From positions 1 to 38,368 of the forward strand of contig NZ_MDCR01000282.1 of assembly GCF_001723055.1 (NCBI RefSeq): DNA of 38,368 nucleotides, read 5' to 3'. The DNA is from Streptomyces niveus (lineage in GTDB: Bacteria > Actinomycetota > Actinomycetes > Streptomycetales > Streptomycetaceae). A program made the position numbers and the translations under genes. Below the pieces are notes generated by a model. That model searched no databases. It saw nothing but the letters and a program-made list of their open reading frames with translations, and was not told the origin of the DNA. Of the stretch, positions 7,208 through 16,021 are shown in pieces. Within the stretch, counting starts at the first letter, position 1; each line of letters starts with the position of its first letter.

Positions 7208-8971
7208 CTACGACCGCACCGCGGCCCTGGGCGCCAGGACCAGGTCCACCTCCACCGCGACGGCCCCGCCGAGATACGTCACCGGGTGGGCGTACGGGGC
7301 GTGGCCCGTGGCCGAGCCCGCCAGGACGTACCGGCCGGCCGCCGGGGCCGCCAGCGCGTACCGGCCCTCGTCGTCCGCCGTGGTGAGACCCGCCTGACGG
7401 CCCCCGGGGTCGATCAGCGTGACGTTCGCCCGCGAGACCGGAGCCCCGTCGGCGTCGAGCACCCGGCCGCGGAAGCCCCGGAGGTCACGCGCGGCGGTGT
7501 CGTCCTCGCTGCTCGCCAGCAACTCCGTACGGGTCGACGCCTTGTGGGACGGCAGGAAGAACGCCAGCGCCAGACCGCCGAGCACGGCGGCGGTGGCGAT
7601 CATGAACGAGACGCGGAAGCCGTGCATGCTGGGCACCGCCGTGGGACCCGTACCGATCGCCGTACGCGCCAGCACCATGCCGATGACGGCGCTGGAGACC
7701 GACGTACCGATCGAACGCGCCAGCGTGTTCAGCCCGTTGGCCGCGCCGGTCTCCGTCGGGTCGACGGCGCCGACGATCAGGGCGGGCAGCGAGGAGTACG
7801 CGAGACCGATGCCCGCGCCGAGGACCATCGAGATCACGACGGTCTGCCAGGCGGCGCTCATCATGACCAGGCCCGCGCCGTAACCGACCGCGATGACGGC
7901 CATGCCGATCATCAGCGAGACCTTCGGGCCGCGCCGCGCCGAGATCCGGGCGTAGAGCGGGGCGACGAACATCATCGTCAGACCGAGCGGGGCCACGCAC
8001 AGGCCCGCGACCACCATCGACTGGCCGAGGCCGTAACCGGTGGAGGTGGGGAGCTGGAGCAGCTGCGGCAGGATCAGCGACACCGCGTAGAACGCGACGC
8101 CGACCATCACCGAGACGAGGTTGGTGAGCAGCACCTCGCGGCGGGCACTGGTGCGCAGGTCCACGAGCGGGGCCTTCAGCCGCAGCTCCATCCAGCCCCA
8201 CAGGCCCAGGATCACGACGGCCGCACCGAACAGACCGAGCGTCGTGGGCGAGGTCCAGCCCCAGGTGCTGCCCTTGGTGACCGGCAGCAGCAGGGCGACC
8301 AGGCCCGCGGAGAGCCCGAGCGCGCCGAACCAGTCGAACCGGCCGCCGGCCCGTACCGAACTCTCCGGTACGGCGACGACCGTCAGCACCATCGACAGCA
8401 CACCGAGCCCGGCGGCGCCGAAGAAGAGCGTGTGCCAGTCGGCGTGCTGGGCGACGAACGCGGCGCCGGGCAGGGCGAGTCCACCGCCCACACCGATCGA
8501 CGAACTCATCAGCGCCATCGCCGAGCCGAGCTTCTCGCGGGGCAGCTCGTCGCGCATGATGCCGATGCCCAGGGGTATCGCGCCCATCGCGAAGCCTTGC
8601 AGCGCGCGACCGGCGATCATCACCGTCAGATCGTCGGTGAACGCGCAGACCAGCGAGCCGACGACCATGACGGCGAGACTCGCGAGCAGCATCCGGCGCT
8701 TGCCGTAGAGATCGCCGAGCCGTCCCATGATCGGGGTGGACACGGCGCCGGCGAGGAGGGTGGCCGTGATGACCCACGTCGCGTTGTCGGGCGAGGTACG
8801 CAGCAGCGCCGGCAGGTCCTTGATGATCGGGACGAGCAGGGTCTGCATGACGGCGACCGTGATGCCGGCGAACGCCAGCACGGGAACGACACCGCCGGTC
8901 CCCCGCTTACGCGGAACGGCCCCGGGGAGGGGGCCGGATCCGGCGTACTGGTCGGGCGTCGCTTCTGGCAT
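7208..8971 (-). CDS. DHA2-type MFS exporter with C-terminal carboxypeptidase-regulatory-like domain
   Basis: A 587-residue proton-driven drug-efflux-type transporter of the EmrB/QacA (DHA2, 14-TM) family. The first spans begin at about residue 28 (VVPVLAFAGITVAVMQTLLVPII). The motif A loop is MGRLGDLYGKRRM and motif C-like glycines occur in the fifth span (GVGGGLALPGAAF). What is odd is the last ~95 residues, after the final span (FLPSHKASTRTELL): GFRGRVLDADGAPVSRANVTLID, then TADDEGRYALAAPAAGRYVL, is a CarboxypepD_reg-like beta-sandwich of the kind usually found on secreted or outer-surface proteins. With 14 spans it would be cytoplasmic. The start is ATG at 8971. The gene is divergent from another DHA2 gene. 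Confidence 0.88.
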   Translation of the reverse strand: MPEATPDQYAGSGPLPGAVPRKRGTGGVVPVLAFAGITVAVMQTLLVPIIKDLPALLRTSPDNATWVITATLLAGAVSTPIMGRLGDLYGKRRMLLASLAVMVVGSLVCAFTDDLTVMIAGRALQGFAMGAIPLGIGIMRDELPREKLGSAMALMSSSIGVGGGLALPGAAFVAQHADWHTLFFGAAGLGVLSMVLTVVAVPESSVRAGGRFDWFGALGLSAGLVALLLPVTKGSTWGWTSPTTLGLFGAAVVILGLWGWMELRLKAPLVDLRTSARREVLLTNLVSVMVGVAFYAVSLILPQLLQLPTSTGYGLGQSMVVAGLCVAPLGLTMMFVAPLYARISARRGPKVSLMIGMAVIAVGYGAGLVMMSAAWQTVVISMVLGAGIGLAYSSLPALIVGAVDPTETGAANGLNTLARSIGTSVSSAVIGMVLARTAIGTGPTAVPSMHGFRVSFMIATAAVLGGLALAFFLPSHKASTRTELLASSEDDTAARDLRGFRGRVLDADGAPVSRANVTLIDPGGRQAGLTTADDEGRYALAAPAAGRYVLAGSATGHAPYAHPVTYLGGAVAVEVDLVLAPRAAVRS

Positions 8972-9033
8972 AGGTGGAGCCTCCGGGCAGACGAAAGGTG
9001 TGCGAAAGAGTCGGGTAGGGCCGGCAAGAAGAT

Positions 9034-9060
9034 GCTTGAGGCCACTAAGTAGCTTCAGGC
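9034..9060. promoter_or_regulatory. Direct repeats in the divergent MFS promoter region
   Basis: GCTTGAGGC (9034-9042) and GCTTCAGGC (9052-9060) are direct repeats 18 bases apart, start to start, and a third partial GCTT follows at 9066. They sit about 65-90 bases upstream of the MFS start at 8971 and about 135 bases before the other one at 9196. The spacing of nearly two helical turns would suit a regulator that binds one face of the DNA, possibly controlling both exporters. No regulator gene is adjacent. Confidence 0.4.
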
Positions 9061-9195
9061 TGAACGCTTACGGGACGCTCCCGTATTCCTGCCCCGGGCA
9101 ACCATCGCGCAGTGGCCCTAGGTCGTACGGTCAGGTGTTCTGTAGGCCGATATCCCGATGTACGGGGCAGGGGTGGGGGTGGAACTATTACCGCC

Positions 9196-10647
9196 ATGGC
9201 CCAGGTCCCGGCAGTCACCGATACAGACGCAGACACCGATCACGCGAGCAGGTCCGGCGGCGGCGCGAGGTCGGCCCGTACGTGGGCCGTCGTCCTCGCC
9301 GCGTGCGCCGGACAGTTCCTCGTCGTACTCGACGTCTCGGTCGTCAACGTCGCACTGCCGTCGATGCGCACCGACCTGGGCCTGAGCACCATCGGCCTCC
9401 AGTGGGTCCTCAACGCCTACTCGATCGCCTTCGCCGGTTTCATGCTCCTCGGCGGCCGGGCCGCCGACATCTTCGGGCGCAAGCGCATGTTCCTCGCCGG
9501 GCTGGGTGTCTTCACCGCCGCGTCCCTCGCCGGCGGACTTGCGCAGGAGGGCTGGCAACTGCTCGCCGCCCGTGGTGTGCAGGGTCTCGGCGCCGCCGTA
9601 CTGGCCCCCGCGACCCTCACCATCCTGACCGCGGCCGTCCCCGCCGGACCGGCCCGGACGCGGGCCATAGCCACCTGGGCGGCCGTCGGCGCCGGCGGCG
9701 GCGCGGCGGGCGGGCTCGTCGGCGGCGTCCTCACCGACGTGCTGTCCTGGCGCTGGGTGCTGCTGATCAACGTGCCCGCCGGGGCGCTGGTCCTGCTCGC
9801 CGCCGTGCTGTGGCTGACGGAGAGCCGGGCCGACGAGGCACGGCGGCGGCTGGACCTGCCCGGCGCCGTCCTGGTCACCGGCGGTCTCGCCGTCGTCGCG
9901 TACGGCATCGTGCAGACCGAGCAGGCGGGCTGGGGCGCCGCCGTGACACTCGTGCCGCTGGTCGGCGGAGTGCTGCTGCTCGCGGCCTTCCTGCTGGTGG
10001 AGGCGCGTACGAAGGAACCGCTGATGCCGCTGAGACTCTTCCGGGTACGGGCGGTGTCGGCCGCCAACGCGGGGATGCTGGTGACCGGTTCGGCGTCGTT
10101 CGCGATGTGGTTCTTCATGACCGTGTACGCCCAGAACGTCCTCAGCTACACACCGCTGGAAGCGGGCCTCGCGCTCATACCGAGTTCCCTGAGCGTCGTG
10201 CTCGGCTCCAAGCTGGCGCCCCTGGTGATGCGGCGCATCGGCGCCCGGCACGTCGCGGTCCTCGGCGCGCTCGTGGGCGCCGTCGGATTCGGCTGGCAGT
10301 CGATGATGACCGCCGACGGCACGTTCCTCAGGACGATCCTGGGCCCCGGCATCCTGATGATGGCCGGCGCCGGGCTGGCCATGACACCGCTCGCCGCCCT
10401 CGCGACGGGGAGCGCCGCACCCGGCGAGGCCGGACTCGTCTCCGGCCTGGTGAACACCTCGCGGACCATGGGCGGGGCTATCGGCCTCGCGGTCCTGTCG
10501 ACGGTCGCGGCGGCGCGTACGTCCCACGGGACGGGGCCCGGCGCGCTCACCGAGGGGTACGCGCTGGCCTTCAGGACCGGTTCGGGGCTGCTGCTCGTCG
10601 CGGCGGTGCTGATGTTCTTCTGGCTGCCGCGCCACTCGGACACGTGA
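9196..10647 (+). CDS. DHA2-type MFS exporter
   Basis: A 483-residue 14-TM major facilitator of the EmrB/QacA type. Motif D1-like LDVSVVNVALPSM lies in the first span. GLQWVLNAYSIAFAGFMLLGGRAADIFGRKRM contains the second span and motif A, and AVGAGGGAAGGLVGGVL is the glycine-rich motif C that marks antiporters. An upstream ATG at 9112 would add 28 residues with a Gly-rich, non-hydrophobic stretch. I prefer the ATG at 9196 because the sequence from there is family-like and a GGGGTGG stretch precedes it. Unlike its divergent neighbour it has no C-terminal extra domain. The substrate is unknown. Confidence 0.87.
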   Translation: MAQVPAVTDTDADTDHASRSGGGARSARTWAVVLAACAGQFLVVLDVSVVNVALPSMRTDLGLSTIGLQWVLNAYSIAFAGFMLLGGRAADIFGRKRMFLAGLGVFTAASLAGGLAQEGWQLLAARGVQGLGAAVLAPATLTILTAAVPAGPARTRAIATWAAVGAGGGAAGGLVGGVLTDVLSWRWVLLINVPAGALVLLAAVLWLTESRADEARRRLDLPGAVLVTGGLAVVAYGIVQTEQAGWGAAVTLVPLVGGVLLLAAFLLVEARTKEPLMPLRLFRVRAVSAANAGMLVTGSASFAMWFFMTVYAQNVLSYTPLEAGLALIPSSLSVVLGSKLAPLVMRRIGARHVAVLGALVGAVGFGWQSMMTADGTFLRTILGPGILMMAGAGLAMTPLAALATGSAAPGEAGLVSGLVNTSRTMGGAIGLAVLSTVAAARTSHGTGPGALTEGYALAFRTGSGLLLVAAVLMFFWLPRHSDT

Positions 10648-10669
10648 CCCCGTTCGCCGGCACGGCCGT

Positions 10670-11275
10670 TCAGAGCCAGCCCTGCTGACGGGCCGCCCGT
10701 ACGGCCTCCATGCGGTTACGGGTGCCGGTCTTGCCGATCGCGGACGAGAGGTAGTTGCGTACGGTCGACTCGGACAGATGCAGCTTCGCCGCGATGTCGG
10801 CGACGGTCGCCCCGTCCACGGAGGCGTTCAGCGTGTCGCGTTCGCGCGCGGTCAGCGGGCTCGGCCCCGCGCTCAGCGCGGCGGCGGCCAGCGCCGGATC
10901 GACGACGGTCTCGCCCGACAGCACCCGCCGGATCGCCTCGGCCAGCTCCTCCACCGGCCCGTCCTTGACCAGGAACCCGGCCGCCCCCGCCTCCATGGCC
11001 CGGCGCAGATAGCCCGGCCTGCCGAAGGTGGTGAGGATCAGCACCCGGCAGTCGGGAACCTCCTCGCGCAGGTCGGCGGCGGCGTCGAGTCCGCTGCGGC
11101 CGGGGAGTTCGATGTCGAGCAGCGCCACGTCGGGGCGTGCGGTGAGCGCGGCACCGACGATGGCGTCCCCGGTGGCCACCTGGGCGACCACCTCCATGTC
11201 CCGCTCCATGCCGAGCAGGAGCGCGAGGGCGCCGCGCATCATGCCCTGGTCCTCCGCGAGAAGGACTCTGATCAT
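10670..11275 (-). CDS. NarL/LuxR-family response regulator
   Basis: A 201-residue response regulator. The receiver domain (1-120) has acidic residues Glu8/Asp9, phospho-acceptor Asp54 (VALLDIELPG), Thr82 and Lys104 (FLVKDG). The C-terminal GerE/LuxR helix-turn-helix spans about 138-201 (SPLTARERDTLNASVDG, then LHLSESTVRNYLSSAIGKTG). The start ATG at 11275 overlaps the kinase stop (ATGA), so kinase and regulator are translationally coupled. A longer open frame upstream exists but is the antisense-like shadow of the kinase gene. It is the last gene of the ABC exporter/two-component operon and probably controls it in response to a cell-envelope or drug signal. Confidence 0.93.
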   Translation of the reverse strand: MIRVLLAEDQGMMRGALALLLGMERDMEVVAQVATGDAIVGAALTARPDVALLDIELPGRSGLDAAADLREEVPDCRVLILTTFGRPGYLRRAMEAGAAGFLVKDGPVEELAEAIRRVLSGETVVDPALAAAALSAGPSPLTARERDTLNASVDGATVADIAAKLHLSESTVRNYLSSAIGKTGTRNRMEAVRAARQQGWL

Positions 11276-12537
11276 GCCGGTCGCTCCGATTCCATGAGTG
11301 AGGCCGCCGCGTCCGTGGGCGCGTCGGTCGCGGGATCCACCGGGAGCACGGCCGTCACCCGGAAGCCGCCGCGCGGCGCCGGTCCCGCTTCGAGCGAGCC
11401 GCCCGCCGCGGCCAGCCGCTCGGTGAGGCCCCTGAGGCCCGTCCCCCTGCCACCCGTCCCCTCGCCACCCGTACCGCCGGCCGGTGCAGAGCGTACGCCG
11501 CGACCGTCGTCGGTGATCACCAGCCGGACCTGCTCGGGCGCGCCGTGCACCGTGATCTCGCACCGGGTCGCGCCGCTGTGCCGCACGGCGTTGGTGACGG
11601 CCTCCCGTACGACCCAGCCCAGCAGCGCCTCCGTACGCGGCCCCAGCGGCGGCCCCGACTGCCGTACGACGGGCTCGATCCCGGCGGCGGTCAGCGCGGA
11701 GCGGGCCCGGTCCAGCTCGGTGGAGAGGCTGCTGTCGCGGTAACCGGTGACGGCCTCGCGGATCTCCCTCAGCGCCTGCCGCCCGACGGACTCGATGTCG
11801 GTGACCTGCTCCAGCGCCGCGTCCATGTCGCGCGGCGCCAGCCGGCGCGCGGCCTCCGACTTCACCACGATCACCGACAGGGTGTGGCCGAGCAGGTCGT
11901 GCAGATCGCGGGAGAAGCGCAGCCGCTCCTCCTCGACCGCCGAACGCGCCAGCTCCTGCCGGGTGGAGTGCAGTTCCACGACCGTCTCGGACAGGGCGAG
12001 GATCGCCGCGGTGACCAGCATCGAGATGACCGTGCCGTACGCGATGGTCACCGCGCCCCAGCCGTCGTGGACCGCCGCGACGACCGCGACCGCCACCGTC
12101 AGCGGCGCGCCGACCAGGGCGAGGTTCCGGCCGCGCAGCACGGTGCCGCAGGCGAGCCCGAACAGCGGGAAGAACAGCAGCCAGCTGCCGCCGTAGGCGC
12201 CGCCGAGACCGAACGTCATCACGGCCATCCCGGCGAGCGACCACCAGGTGGCCGCGCTGTTGCGCGCCATCGGGTGGAAGGCCCGGAACACCACGCTGAT
12301 GTAGAGGGAGTTGAAGACGAACAGACCGATGCCGCCGAACCAGGGGTTGGGGGTCTCGCCCTGCACGAGGTTGGAGAAGGAGCCGAGACCCAGCAGCAGC
12401 CACGGCAGCATGGCGAAGCCGGACGTGGGTCCCGGCCGCCGCCTGCGTACCGCCCTCGCCTCCCGGCGTACCGCCCTGGCCTGCCGGCGCCGCGCTTTCG
12501 CCCGCCCGCGCCGTGTCGTCGTCGCGTCTTCGGTCAT
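11272..12537 (-). CDS. DesK/NarX-type sensor histidine kinase
   Basis: A 421-residue sensor kinase starting at the ATG that overlaps the permease stop by 4 nt. The first 36 residues are exceptionally Arg-rich (GRAKARRRQARAVRREARAV and on), then come five or six membrane spans between about 41 and 185 with hardly any extracellular loops, as in intramembrane-sensing kinases. The HisKA_3 dimerisation domain has its phospho-accepting His213 in RFSRDLHDLLGHTLSV, followed by the HATPase domain (REAVTNAVRHSGAT; DDGRGV; GLRGLTERL). Because it is in one operon with an ABC exporter, the exporter or its cargo may be the signal. Length is normal for the family. Confidence 0.92.
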   Translation of the reverse strand: MTEDATTTRRGRAKARRRQARAVRREARAVRRRRPGPTSGFAMLPWLLLGLGSFSNLVQGETPNPWFGGIGLFVFNSLYISVVFRAFHPMARNSAATWWSLAGMAVMTFGLGGAYGGSWLLFFPLFGLACGTVLRGRNLALVGAPLTVAVAVVAAVHDGWGAVTIAYGTVISMLVTAAILALSETVVELHSTRQELARSAVEEERLRFSRDLHDLLGHTLSVIVVKSEAARRLAPRDMDAALEQVTDIESVGRQALREIREAVTGYRDSSLSTELDRARSALTAAGIEPVVRQSGPPLGPRTEALLGWVVREAVTNAVRHSGATRCEITVHGAPEQVRLVITDDGRGVRSAPAGGTGGEGTGGRGTGLRGLTERLAAAGGSLEAGPAPRGGFRVTAVLPVDPATDAPTDAAASLMESERPA

Positions 12538-13259
12538 GGCGTCCTCGCAGATTTCCGGTAGGACGTCACAGCGTACGAACCGAACACCGCGAGCCAGCCG
12601 ATGAGTACCGCGACCGTCGTGAGCCCGGGGGCGTGGCCGTCGGTGGTGGCCCAGCCGAGTTCGGCGAAACCGTGGGCGGGCGTGTACTCGGCGACGGCCC
12701 GGAGCCAGCCCGGGAACGCCTCGATCGGGAACCAGAGCCCGCCGATCACCGCGAGACCCATCAGCGTGGCCACGTTGAGCACCCCGGCGGTCTGCGCGGA
12801 GTGCCGGTAGCCGTTGCCGATCCCGAAGAGCGTGAACGGCAGCGTGCCCACCCACAGCAGCAGGACGAGCACCGCCCACTGCCACGCGTCGAGCCGTACG
12901 CCGTTGGCCAGGGCGCCGGCCGCCAGGACCGTCAGGATCGCGGGCAGGACGGTCACGGAGCTGGTGACCGCGCGGCCGAGTACGACCTGGCGGGGCCGCA
13001 TGGGGGTGATGCGCAGCAGGCGCAGCCAGCCGAGCGAACGGTCCTCGGCGATACCCGTGCCGACGCTGACGGCGGCGCCGAGCGCGCCGTAGGCGGCCAT
13101 GCCGACCATGGCGGTGGTCTTCCAGGCGGCGGCGCCGTCGTCGGCGGCGCCGAGATTGGTGAACAGCAGATACATCAGCACGGGCATCCCGGCGCTGAAG
13201 ATCACGAATCCCGGGTCGCGCAGGGTGCGGCGTACTTCGAGCCTGACGTAGTCCCGCAT
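12534..13259 (-). CDS. ABC-2 type transporter permease
   Basis: A 241-residue membrane component with six spans. The N-terminal amphipathic segment MRDYVRLEVRRTLRDPGFVIF precedes span 1, and the conserved ABC2_membrane region near AYGALGAAVSVGTGIAEDRSLGWLRLLRITP is followed by the GNGYRHSAQTAGVLNVATL loop. It pairs with the ATPase encoded just upstream; the ATPase stop and this start overlap by one base (TGATG). The pair would form a homodimeric exporter of a drug, lipid or peptide. It belongs to the four-gene operon 14197-10670. Confidence 0.9.
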   Translation of the reverse strand: MRDYVRLEVRRTLRDPGFVIFSAGMPVLMYLLFTNLGAADDGAAAWKTTAMVGMAAYGALGAAVSVGTGIAEDRSLGWLRLLRITPMRPRQVVLGRAVTSSVTVLPAILTVLAAGALANGVRLDAWQWAVLVLLLWVGTLPFTLFGIGNGYRHSAQTAGVLNVATLMGLAVIGGLWFPIEAFPGWLRAVAEYTPAHGFAELGWATTDGHAPGLTTVAVLIGWLAVFGSYAVTSYRKSARTP

Positions 13260-14197
13260 CACACCGTCTCCTTCGGCTTCGTGACCCGCTCTTCCGCCGG
13301 TCTCTCCTGGGTCAGAGCCAGGAAGGCGTCCTCCAGCGTGGCGTGGGCGACCTCCAGGCCCTTGAGTCTGCCGAGGCCGACCAGCGCCATGACGGTCGCG
13401 TCGGAGTTGTCCGTACGCAGCCGGGCCCTGTCCCCCCGTACCTCCACCGACACGACGCCCGGCAGTGTGCCGAGCCCTTCCGTGCCGCGCCCCGCCAGGT
13501 CGAAGGCGACGAGATGGCCGCCGACCGTGCTCTTGACGCGCTCGCCGCTGCCGTCGGCGACGATCCGGCCGTGGTCGATGACGACGATGCGGTCGGCGTT
13601 CCCGTCGGCCTCCTCCATGTAGTGCGTGGAGAACAGGACGGTGTTGCCCCGGCGGGCGTAGGCCCGCATCGACGCCCAGAACGCGCGCCTGGCCTCCACG
13701 TCGAGGGCCGCCGTCGGCTCGTCGAGGACGATCAGTTCGGGGTTGCCCGCGAGGGCGACGGCGAAGCGCACGCGCTGCCACTGGCCGCCGGAGAGCTTGT
13801 CGACGCGGCGGGCGGCGAGTTCGGTGAGCCCGGCGAGGCGCAGGGCCTCGGCGACGGGCAGGGGCCGCGGATACGTGCTCGCCACGAACGACACGAGTTC
13901 GCCCACCGTCGCGCGGCGGATCGGCCCGCCGTCCTGAAGCATCGCGCCGACCCGCCCGGAACGCACCGCGCGCTCGGGGGTGTCGCCGAAGAGCCGGACG
14001 CGTCCGCTGTCCGGCTCGTCGAGGCCGAGCAGCAGATTGATGGTGGTGGACTTGCCCGCGCCGTTGCGGCCGAGGAGGGCGACGGTCTCGCCGCGCGCGA
14101 TGTCCAGGTCGACTCCGGCCACGGCGCGGACGGCGCCGAAGGACTTGACGGCCCCTTCGACGCTCACGGCGCGCTCTGTTGCTCTGGTCTGTGTCAT
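13259..14197 (-). CDS. ABC transporter ATP-binding protein
   Basis: A 312-residue ATPase for the adjacent ABC-2 permease. Walker A is GRNGAGKST (43-51), the Q-loop lies at QDGGP (about 88-92), the signature is LSGGQ (135-139), Walker B with the catalytic Glu is LIVLDEP (155-161), and the switch His is in FSTHYMEEAD. All are intact. The last 100 residues form the accessory domain often seen in drug-resistance ATPases (DrrA/CcmA type). It is the first gene of the operon; the ATG at 14197 is about 100 bases past a strong terminator for the gene behind it, so its promoter must lie between about 14198 and 14302. Confidence 0.93.
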   Translation of the reverse strand: MTQTRATERAVSVEGAVKSFGAVRAVAGVDLDIARGETVALLGRNGAGKSTTINLLLGLDEPDSGRVRLFGDTPERAVRSGRVGAMLQDGGPIRRATVGELVSFVASTYPRPLPVAEALRLAGLTELAARRVDKLSGGQWQRVRFAVALAGNPELIVLDEPTAALDVEARRAFWASMRAYARRGNTVLFSTHYMEEADGNADRIVVIDHGRIVADGSGERVKSTVGGHLVAFDLAGRGTEGLGTLPGVVSVEVRGDRARLRTDNSDATVMALVGLGRLKGLEVAHATLEDAFLALTQERPAEERVTKPKETV

Positions 14198-14302
14198 GCC
14201 GACGACGCTACGGAGAGCGGGTGGTCCTCCGGCAGATGCGCATGTACGGACTCGGCCGGGACAAATGTCCTGGCGGCCGCCTGCCGGACCGCCCGCATGA
14301 GA

Positions 14303-14339
14303 ATCGCCGGGACGGGCCTGTGCGGCCCGCCCCGGCGAT
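14303..14339 (-). terminator. Strong GC hairpin behind the 46-aa ORF
   Basis: Two 16-base arms (14303-14318 and 14324-14339) pair with a single A-C mismatch around a five-base TGTGC loop. It stands 13 bases past the small ORF stop and before the ABC operon. It has no long T-run, as is usual in Streptomyces. Confidence 0.75.
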
Positions 14340-14352
14340 ACTTCGAACTTAC

Positions 14353-14493
14353 CTACGCCGCCTCGGAGTTGTCCCCGGGACGGCGGTGGCGGCCGTGTGC
14401 CGACGACTGTGAGTCGTCCGTCGTGGCGGACCCGCCGCGGTGTTTTCCGTGGCCGGTGTCGTCCTGGTCGCCGGCCGGCTGGCTTTCAGACAT
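14353..14493 (-). CDS. Small hydrophilic protein, 46 aa, unknown function
   Basis: A short frame reading MSESQPAGDQDDTGHGKHRG and ending GRHRRPGDNSEAA, TAG stop. It is rich in Gly, His, Arg, Asp and Ser and has no hydrophobic stretch, so it is probably an intrinsically disordered cytoplasmic peptide. Support for being real: it fills a stretch with no other gene, its third codon positions are almost all G or C, and its stop is followed within 13 bases by a strong hairpin terminator. A GGGGTGA stretch about 10 bases before the ATG could serve for ribosome binding. I do not know its function; the two GKHRG/GRHRR motifs suggest nucleic-acid or metal contact, which is only a guess. Confidence 0.55.
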   Translation of the reverse strand: MSESQPAGDQDDTGHGKHRGGSATTDDSQSSAHGRHRRPGDNSEAA

Positions 14494-14617
14494 GTGGGAA
14501 GTCACCCCGTTGGCTCGCTGATATCCGGTGCTGCCACCGCTGTCACCGCTGGTGGCACACGGGGGCCGGCCGTCCCCGTACCGACCGACCGGACCCGTGG
14601 CGAAATTCTAACCAGGC

Positions 14618-15838
14618 CTATCCGGCGGCCGTACGCCCGGTGAGGGGTGCCTGCTGGAGCGGAACCGGCTTGCGTACGAGGCGAGTTGCCCGGGGCGCGG
14701 ACCCATTCCCATCTGCGGCTTCCGGTTGTGGGGGTTCTGTGGTCAATTCGGTCCGGACGTCAGGGGGCAGGTCCTGCGGTACGTCCTGCGGCACGTCGCG
14801 CGGCGCCTCCAGCCGGGCCACGCCGCAGGGCATCGTGCCCGTGGCGTACGGCAGTTGGAGCACCCCGTCCCGCGACCAGAGCCCCGTGCCCGCCAGCCAG
14901 CCCTCCGGCGCCGCCTGTTGATGCAGCCGCCGGCCCGAAGGACGCCAGGTCCCCACCCATGTACCGGCCGGACCGTCGATCCGCAGCGCGACCGCGCAGT
15001 TCTCCGGCATCAGCGTCTGCCCCGGCTGGACGGCGAACGGGGTGACCGTGCGGTCCGCCGGCCGCAGGCACTGCGGGAAACGCACCGGCCGCGCGCTGCC
15101 CAGCACGCCCCAGCCGAGCCGGTCGTGGCCCGGCGCGTCCGAACGGATCAGCAGCAGACCGCTGTCGGCGTCGGCCAGCAGCAGCCGGTCGTTGCTCCCC
15201 TCCGCGATCTGGAGCAACGGGCTGACCTCGCCGCCCCGTTCCAGATCGACGGCCACGGCCTTGACCACGCCGTCCAGTTCACGGTCCAGGGCCAGCAGCC
15301 GCCCCGTACCGTCGAGCCAGACGCCGCCCGTGCACCGGCCGCGTACGGTCGCGACCGGCTCCGGGCCGAAGGCCCCGCCCGCCACCAGCCAGACGGTGGC
15401 GCCGTGTTCACCGGGCGCCAGCGCGTACGCGCGCGTGCCGTCCGGCGACGGCGGCAGCAGGCTCAGCTCCGCGCACTCGACCGCGCCCAGCGGCAGTTCG
15501 CCCGTCACCGGCCCGGTCGGGTAGAGCAGCGAGAACGCCTGCCGGTCCGCCACCCGCCGGTGGATCAGCACCCGCCCGTCGGCCAGCGGCAACACCTCGG
15601 TGTCGGGCTCCTCGGGCTGGTCGAGCGGCAGCGGTACGGCGTACGGCTCCGGCCCGTCGAGCGTCCAGCGCTCCGGGAACCAGGCCGCCCCGGCACCGTC
15701 CTCCTCGTGGGAAGCCTCGTTGGCACCAAGGGTCAGCCGCGCCGCGTACGAACCGTCCGCCGCGATAGCGAAGCCCGCACGCCGGACGGCCCCTCCCGGC
15801 GCCGCGTCTTCCACGTCCTCAATGACACAGGCTGTCAT
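14618..15838 (-). CDS. Hypothetical beta-propeller-like protein
   Basis: A 406-residue protein of unknown function. The start chosen is the ATG at 15838 with GGAGGTGA placed 6-13 bases upstream; an ATG 17 codons earlier has no such site. The sequence is a series of short hydrophobic beta-strands with repeated DG turns (LADGRVLIHRR, SPDGTRAYALAPG, LDGTGRLLALDREL, DADSGLLLIRSD), which resembles a WD40/TolB-like propeller of about six blades. There is no signal peptide or membrane span, so it is probably cytoplasmic. The C terminus (about 345-406) is Pro/Gln/Arg-rich and likely disordered. It is divergent from the siderophore-binding lipoprotein gene. Confidence 0.7.
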   Translation of the reverse strand: MTACVIEDVEDAAPGGAVRRAGFAIAADGSYAARLTLGANEASHEEDGAGAAWFPERWTLDGPEPYAVPLPLDQPEEPDTEVLPLADGRVLIHRRVADRQAFSLLYPTGPVTGELPLGAVECAELSLLPPSPDGTRAYALAPGEHGATVWLVAGGAFGPEPVATVRGRCTGGVWLDGTGRLLALDRELDGVVKAVAVDLERGGEVSPLLQIAEGSNDRLLLADADSGLLLIRSDAPGHDRLGWGVLGSARPVRFPQCLRPADRTVTPFAVQPGQTLMPENCAVALRIDGPAGTWVGTWRPSGRRLHQQAAPEGWLAGTGLWSRDGVLQLPYATGTMPCGVARLEAPRDVPQDVPQDLPPDVRTELTTEPPQPEAADGNGSAPRATRLVRKPVPLQQAPLTGRTAAG

Positions 15839-15980
15839 CGCTCCGTCACCTCCGGCGACGACGCTAGGTTCGCACTCGCTGCCGAACAACAGGGGACCGG
15901 CCGCTTCACACGTAAGGGTGGCCGGTCACGGTTTTGGCTGAGGGGGAGGGGCCGGTTGTGTTGGGCGAGGCGGGCGTGCA

Positions 15981-15999
15981 TAAAGTAAGGCATCCCTAA
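15981..15999 (+). promoter_or_regulatory. Iron box (IdeR/DmdR-type operator)
   Basis: This 19-bp site, TAAAGTAAGGCATCCCTAA, matches the actinobacterial iron-box consensus TTAGGTTAGGCTAACCTAA at 13 of 19 positions, with the invariant central AAGGC and CCTAA parts kept. It lies 22 bases before the start of an iron-siderophore binding protein gene, where repressors of the DtxR/IdeR family (DmdR1 in Streptomyces) act. Repression by iron is inferred. Confidence 0.7.
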
Positions 16000-16021
16000 G
16001 TAAGACTCCTGGAGCGTACAC

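Noticed and set aside
6692..9052. A 786-codon open frame on the plus strand
   Set aside because: Antisense to the MFS gene and part of the methyltransferase gene; the translation is His/Arg/Asp/Gln-rich without a fold.
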